64,000 bases of DNA. It comes from Arion vulgaris (lineage: Eukaryota > Mollusca > Gastropoda > Stylommatophora > Arionidae). Made by a program: the position numbers and the translations under genes. Below are positions 58,881-64,000 of this stretch, piece by piece. The notes beneath the pieces are model-generated. The model worked only from the letters and a program-made list of their open reading frames with translations. It did not search any database and had not been told where the DNA came from. Each line of letters begins with the position of its first letter. Within the stretch, counting starts at the first letter, position 1. The stretch is from contig CM036759.1 in assembly GCA_020796225.1 (NCBI GenBank), positions 3,479,782 through 3,543,781 on the forward strand, given 5' to 3'.

Positions 58881-59275
58881 GCAACTAACGACATCGGTTC
58901 TATGTTGGTTTACTATTCTTCTTTGTCTTCCAGTATTGTGTTCTTGTTCAGCCAGACCACATTTGATTTGATATTTTTGCAGTCTGGTTAGGACTGTAGA
59001 TTCACCCCCATTTCTTGAATCGTTTACACGCTATCTCTCCTTAGGAATTCCAATAAAATCATGGTACATTGCTCGTCCGCTTTCTATAGTAGCCATACCT
59101 GCAAGCCTCTAAGCGCATACACTTACTTTTACTCCTGCTTGCCCTGGCACAAACATAAAACTGATTTTTTGTCAGCCTAGAAATGGAAAGAGAGTGCATA
59201 GATATCAACTTAACATTGGTGTTATTTCTGTATCTACAAGATTTCCAGTCTGATTTCATCCTGGATAGAATGTTC

Positions 59276-59544
59276 TAGTCCAATAGTGCACGAGCATCTT
59301 TCACATGCTATATTTATCAACGTCTGTTGTCTTAAGGAAACTGCAGTAAGACAATAGCGTACGTGAGGTATATGCCAAACAGCTGGGGACAGAAAGAATA
59401 ACAACAATAGTTAGATACTAAACATCTGGAGGGGAGCACGATTAATACAAATTCAGTCAGATTGTGAACAAGTATTGAATATAACAAACACAACATTTTC
59501 TAACTGCAGAAACAAAATTCGTGAACATAGCTAACAGGACAACT
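59276..59544. other. Low-copy spacer, no feature seen
   Basis: AT-rich, no array, no recognisable motif. Confidence 0.4.
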
Positions 59545-59635
59545 CCACGCACACGCGCGCGCGCACGCGCACGAGCTCGCGCACGCGCACGCGCACACGC
59601 ACACGCACACGCACACACACACACACACACACATA
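59545..59635. repeat. Alternating CG/CA tract
   Basis: About 90 bp of strictly alternating purine and pyrimidine (cgcgcgcgcacgcgcac, then a CA run). Such tracts readily adopt Z-DNA. Confidence 0.95.
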
Positions 59636-59644
59636 TGCCAATAT

Positions 59645-59760
59645 AACTGAGCGAAAACACGTAAAAACAAATACTATAGTTTTACAAAATACAGAAACAG
59701 TGACGATATACAGCAACGTTTCGACCAAAAGGCCTTTATCAAGCAATCGATACAACAAGA
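59645..59760 (-). mobile_element. Penelope-like terminal-repeat fragment
   Basis: The minus strand contains cttgataaaggccttttggt, cgaaacgttgctgtatatcg and ttttgtaaaactatagta, closely matching both arms of the 55023-55503 element. Confidence 0.6.
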
Positions 59761-59980
59761 ATGACGAATTTCGAGGAACACTACAAATGGACGATTACAT
59801 ATGGAAACATTCAAACCTATCTAATAAACCAATATAACTGACAACGTTTCAACAGATAGAACAGTCGTGGACACAATTAGCACAACGTTTGTATAAGTAC
59901 AACACTCGTGGATATAGACAAGTTTTTTTGTGTGCAAAAAAAAAAGAATAAAACAAGCCAAAAAGACATACACAAACTGA
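59761..59980. other. Spacer before the 20-bp array
   Basis: No feature beyond a short A-run at 59936. Confidence 0.4.
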
Positions 59981-62930
59981 TGAGGATAACGACAAACTGA
60001 TGAGGATAACGACAAAATGATGAGGATAACGACAAACTGATGAGGATAACGACAAAATGATGAGGATAACGACAAACTGATGAGGATAACGACAAAATGA
60101 TGAGGATAACGACAAACTGATGAGGATAACGACAAACTGATGAGGATAACGACAAAATGATGAGGATAACGACAAACTGATGAGGATAACGACAAAATGA
60201 TGAGGATAACGACAAACTGATGAGGATAACGACAAACTGATGAGGATAACGACAAAATGATGAGGATAACGACAAAATGATGAGGATAACGACAAAATGA
60301 TTAGGATAACGACAAAATGATGAGGATAACGACAAACTGATGAGGATAACGACAAACTGATGAGGATAACGACAAACTGATGAGGATAACGACAAACTGA
60401 TGAGGATAACGACAAAATGATGAGGATAACGACAAAATGATGAGGATAACGACAAAATGATTAGGATAACGACAAAATGATGAGGATAACGACAAACTGA
60501 TGAGGATAACGACAAACTGATGAGGATAACGACAAAATGATGAGGATAACGACAAAATGATGAGGATAAAGACAAACTGATGAGGATAACGACAAAATGA
60601 TTAGGATAACGACAAAATGATGAGGATAACGACAAAATGATGAGGATAACGACAAAATGATGAGGATAACGACAAAATGATGAGGATAACGACAAACTGA
60701 TGAGGATAACGACAAAATGATGAGGATAACGACAAACTGATGAGGATAACGACAAACTGATGAGGATAACGACAAAATGATGAGGATAACGACAAAATGA
60801 TGAGGATAACGACAAAATGATTAGGATAACGACAAAATGATGAGGATAACGACAAACTGATGAGGATAACGACAAACTGATGAGGATAACGACAAACTGA
60901 TGAGGATAACGACAAACTGATGAGGATAACGACAAAATGATGAGGATAACGACAAAATGATGAAGATAACGACAAAATGATTAGGATAACGACAAAATGA
61001 TGAGGATAACGACAAACTGATGAGGATAACGACAAACTGATGAGGATAACGACAAAATGATTAGGATAACGACAAAATGATGAGGATAAAGACAAACTGA
61101 TGAGGATAACGACAAAATGATTAGGATAACGACAAAATGATGAGGATAACGACAAAATGATGAGGATAACGACAAAATGATGAGGATAACGACAAAATGA
61201 TGAGGATAACGACAAAATGATGAGGATAACGACAAACTGATGAGGATAACGACAAAATGATGAGGATAACGACAAAATGATGAGGATAACGACAAAATGA
61301 TGAGGATAACGACAAAATGATGAGGATAACGACAAAATGATGAGGATAACGACAAAATGATGAGGATAACGACAAAATGATTAGGATAACGACAAAATGA
61401 TGAGGATAACGACAAACTGATGAGGATAACGACAAACTGATGAGGATAACGACAAAATGATGAGGATAACGACAAAATGATGAGGATAACGACAAAATGA
61501 TGAGGATAACGACAAACTGATGAGGATAACGACAAAATGATGAGGATAACGACAAACTGATGAGGATAACGACAAAATGATGAGGATAACGACAAACTGA
61601 TGAGGATAACGACAAACTGATGAGGATAACGACAAACTGATGAGGATAACAACAAACTGATGAGGATAACGACAAAATGATGAGGATAACGACAAACTGA
61701 TGAGGATAACGACAAAATGATGAGGATAACGACAAACTGATGAGGATAACGACAAACTGATGAGGATAACGACAAAATGATGAGGATAACGACAAAATGA
61801 TGAGGATAACGACAAAATGATTAGGATAACGACAAAATGATGAGGATAACGACAAACTGATGAGGATAACGACAAACTGATGAGGATAACGACAAACTGA
61901 TGAGGATAACGACAAACTGATGAGGATAACGACAAAATGATGAGGATAACGACAAAATGATGAGGATAACGACAAAATGATTAGGATAACGACAAAATGA
62001 TGAGGATAACGACAAACTGATGAGGATAACGACAAACTGATGAGGATAACGACAAAATGATGAGGATAACGACAAAATGATGAGGATAAAGACAAACTGA
62101 TGAGGATAACGACAAAATGATTAGGATAACGACAAACTGATGAGGATAACGACAAAATGATGAGGATAACGACAAAATGATGAGGATAACGACAAAATGA
62201 TGAGGATAACGACAAAATGATGAGGATAACGACAAAATGATGAGGATAACGACAAAATGATTAGGATAACGACAAAATGATGAGGATAACGACAAACTGA
62301 TGAGGATAACGACAAACTGATGAGGATAACGACAAAATGATGAGGATAACGACAAAATGATGAGGATAAAGACAAAATGATGAGGATAACGACAAAATGA
62401 TGAGGATAACGACAAAATGATGAGGATAACGACAAAATGATGAGGATAACGACAAACTGATGAGGATAACGACAAAATGATGAGGATAACGACAAAATGA
62501 TGAGGATAACGACAAAATGATGAGGATAACGACAAAATGATGAGGATGACAAAATGATGAGGATAACGACAAAATGATGAGGATAACGACAAAATGATGA
62601 GGATAACGACAAACTGATGAGGATAACGACAAAATGATGAGGATAACGACAAAATGATGAGGATAACGACAAAATGATGAGGATAACGACAAAATGATGA
62701 GGATAACGACAAAATGATGAGGATAACGACAAACTGATGAGGATAACGACAAAATGATGAGGATAACGACAAAATGATGAGGATAACGACAAAATGATGA
62801 GGATAACGACAAAATGATGAGATAACGACAAATGATGAGGATAACGACAAAATGATGAGGATAACGACAAAATGATGAGGATAACGACAAAAGGATACAC
62901 ACAAACTGATGAGGATAACGACACAAGGAT
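59981..62930. repeat. 20-bp minisatellite, about 147 copies, with higher-order structure
   Basis: Unit tgatgaggataacgacaaaa with an a/c variant at the last base. Rare marks are ttagg (for tgagg), aaagac (for acgac) and single others. The order of marked units repeats (see findings). The minus strand has no stop in any frame, which gives several overlapping long open frames with a 20-residue period (SLSSSFCRYPHHFVVILIIL). These are not genes. Units after 62540 are slightly eroded. Confidence 0.98.
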
Positions 62931-62949
62931 ACAATATAAGTCTATTGTC

Positions 62950-63360
62950 TATTCCCAGGTAGAAGATGTAGTTGGCTGTCCACTCTTGCCGCTAAGTGTA
63001 GGGATGGTAGCTTTAATTTGCGTTCTAGGGCTAGATGAGTCGCCCTTGTTGTGTTATATCCGTGTTTATATAGTGTGGTCTTGATATTGTCTATCCATCT
63101 TTTCTTGGTCTTCCCTTAGCTCTAGTACCCGATTTCTTTTTATTGTATGCTGTTAGTGGTGGTTGGATGTATTTCATTCTCATTAAATGTCCAAACCTCT
63201 GCATTTGTTGTCTTTCGATGTATTCGGTGCATGAAGTTATGCCCACTCTACTCCTGATGTCCTCATTTCATAGTCTGTCTTTCCTGGTGACTCCCACTGC
63301 CTTCCTCAAGCATTTCATTTCACACGTGGTTAGCTTTCTGTGATTTGTTGCTGTAATAGA
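62950..63360 (-). mobile_element. LINE C-terminal fragment
   Basis: The minus strand reads CLRKAVGVTRKDRL, then IRSRVGITSCTEYIERQQMQ, RFGHLMRMKYIQPPLTAYNK, GRPRKRWIDNIKTTLYKHGY, HLALERKLKLPSLHLAARVD, SQLHLLPGN stop. This is the complete post-RT region of a LINE in the RFGHL/GRPRKRW group, with one or two indels. The last 25 residues match the plus-strand fragment at 31690-31763. Confidence 0.85.
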
Positions 63361-63611
63361 CCAAGTTTGGCACTGGTAACAAAGTGTTGGTAGGAAAATA
63401 CATTTATCATACAATATAAGTGTCCTGCTAAAAACAAATTAAATATTAATCCACTTGAAATCTATTTACTTTGATTGCTAGAAAACGTGAATACTTTCTA
63501 CAAGGTTTCAAACCTGAACGGTATGTCACGGAAGGGTATCAACAACTGAACTTTTCAAGCTGGCCTCGCCTCGAGCTTCAATTAATTCCGATGGTATATC
63601 ATCGCCATAGA
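63361..63611. other. Low-copy spacer
   Basis: Contains gtcacggaagggtatcaac, similar to 38431, which may belong to the 5' side of a SINE C-related repeat. No gene is seen. Confidence 0.4.
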
Positions 63612-63850
63612 CTTCTGTAGTGCGGTGGTAGTGAGCTCGATCACAACCTAAGCGTTCCTGGTTCAAACTCCACGGCAGACAGTTTGTAAGCAAATTCGTT
63701 CCCGTAGTTTTTAAGAACTGCAAAAATAGACCTCACCGTTCAGAAATCAATGACAAACTACTGAGCGTATAAGTAGTGCCTAGAAAATCAACGACTCGTT
63801 TACTGTGGTTCATGGCGACGTCCTGTAAAGGATATGTCAAGATTGTTTAT
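63612..63850 (+). mobile_element. SINE family C, second copy
   Basis: tRNA-like head with gtagtgcggtggtagtgagc (A-box-like) and tggttcaaactcc (B-box). The body has accgttcagaaatcaatgac, aaactactgagcg and gtgcctagaaaatcaac, and the tail cgtcctgtaaaggatatgtc. It matches the minus-strand copy at 41112-40870. Confidence 0.85.
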
Positions 63851-64000
63851 ATCATCGCCCCCACCCTGGTGCTTTCCTTTCTTCAGATTTTGTATTTGTG
63901 AACGTATTTCCTCTAACATAAGAGTTCTGTCCCTTTCTCTCTCCATTTTCTATTATCATGTCTTGATTCTTTGCGAGATTTATGTCTACATTTCTCTCGA

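Larger units (their letters stand above)
57095..59275 (-). mobile_element. Nimb-like LINE 3' end, interrupted by family X and internally duplicated
   Basis: The blocks at 57095-57144 and 58573-59275 match the LINE end at 51204-51640 (tttagtttagtcg, catcatcactacacatcgaa, caaccagttagtctataagtg, gtttggcaactaacgacat, cattgctcgtccgctttctat). Weak minus-strand RNase H remnants (RLAGMATIES, RQRVNDSR) are readable near 59100-59030. Family X sits inside it at 57145-58561. Confidence 0.75.

Noticed and set aside
59877..62934. Overlapping open frames of up to 364 codons on the minus strand
   Set aside because: All three minus frames of the 20-bp unit lack stops, so these are array by-products.

Overview
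This window is eukaryotic and looks like animal genomic DNA, most likely from a mollusc and probably a gastropod. It has intron-split coding exons with GT/AG borders, several tRNA-headed SINEs, and non-LTR retrotransposon pieces whose reverse transcriptase and RNase H reading frames resemble the Nimb/Nimbus-type LINEs known from snails. No prokaryotic gene, rRNA or CRISPR array is present. The species call is inference.

The one host gene I can support is a calmodulin-like EF-hand gene on the minus strand. Three exons are visible: 31385-31355 (31 nt), 29283-29140 (144 nt) and 534-441 (94 nt). They join in frame with AG/GT borders. The first two have the same lengths as calmodulin exons 2 and 3 of vertebrates. 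The second EF-hand loop is split by an intron of 28,605 bp. Most of that intron is one tandem block of about 20 kb.

That block (6254 to about 26620) has two related satellites. A 31-bp unit fills 6254-20224 (roughly 450 copies). A 46-bp unit follows, sharing the same ~25-bp core but carrying a longer linker. A short zone of intermediate linkers joins them, and the right end decays gradually.

Outside the block, roughly twenty-five further tandem arrays occur, almost every one with its own unit: 81, 35, 33, 25, 77, 13, 45, 59, 42, 48, 12, 38, 20, 24, 16, 19, 21, 27, 87 and another 20 bp. Together tandem repeats make up about half the window. Long open frames across these arrays are by-products of units without stops, not genes.

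The rest is mainly mobile-element debris. It includes Nimb-like LINE copies with nested SINEs, short 5'-truncated LINEs with target-site duplications and (GAA)n or (GAT)n tails, and at least four SINE groups. There are also hAT-like and mariner-like non-autonomous elements and Penelope-like inverted repeats. A ~1.4-kb GC-rich repeat family that I do not recognise (called family X here) is present in five copies. Several insertions are dated relative to each other by nesting. Several tandem arrays grew out of the tails or interiors of these elements.
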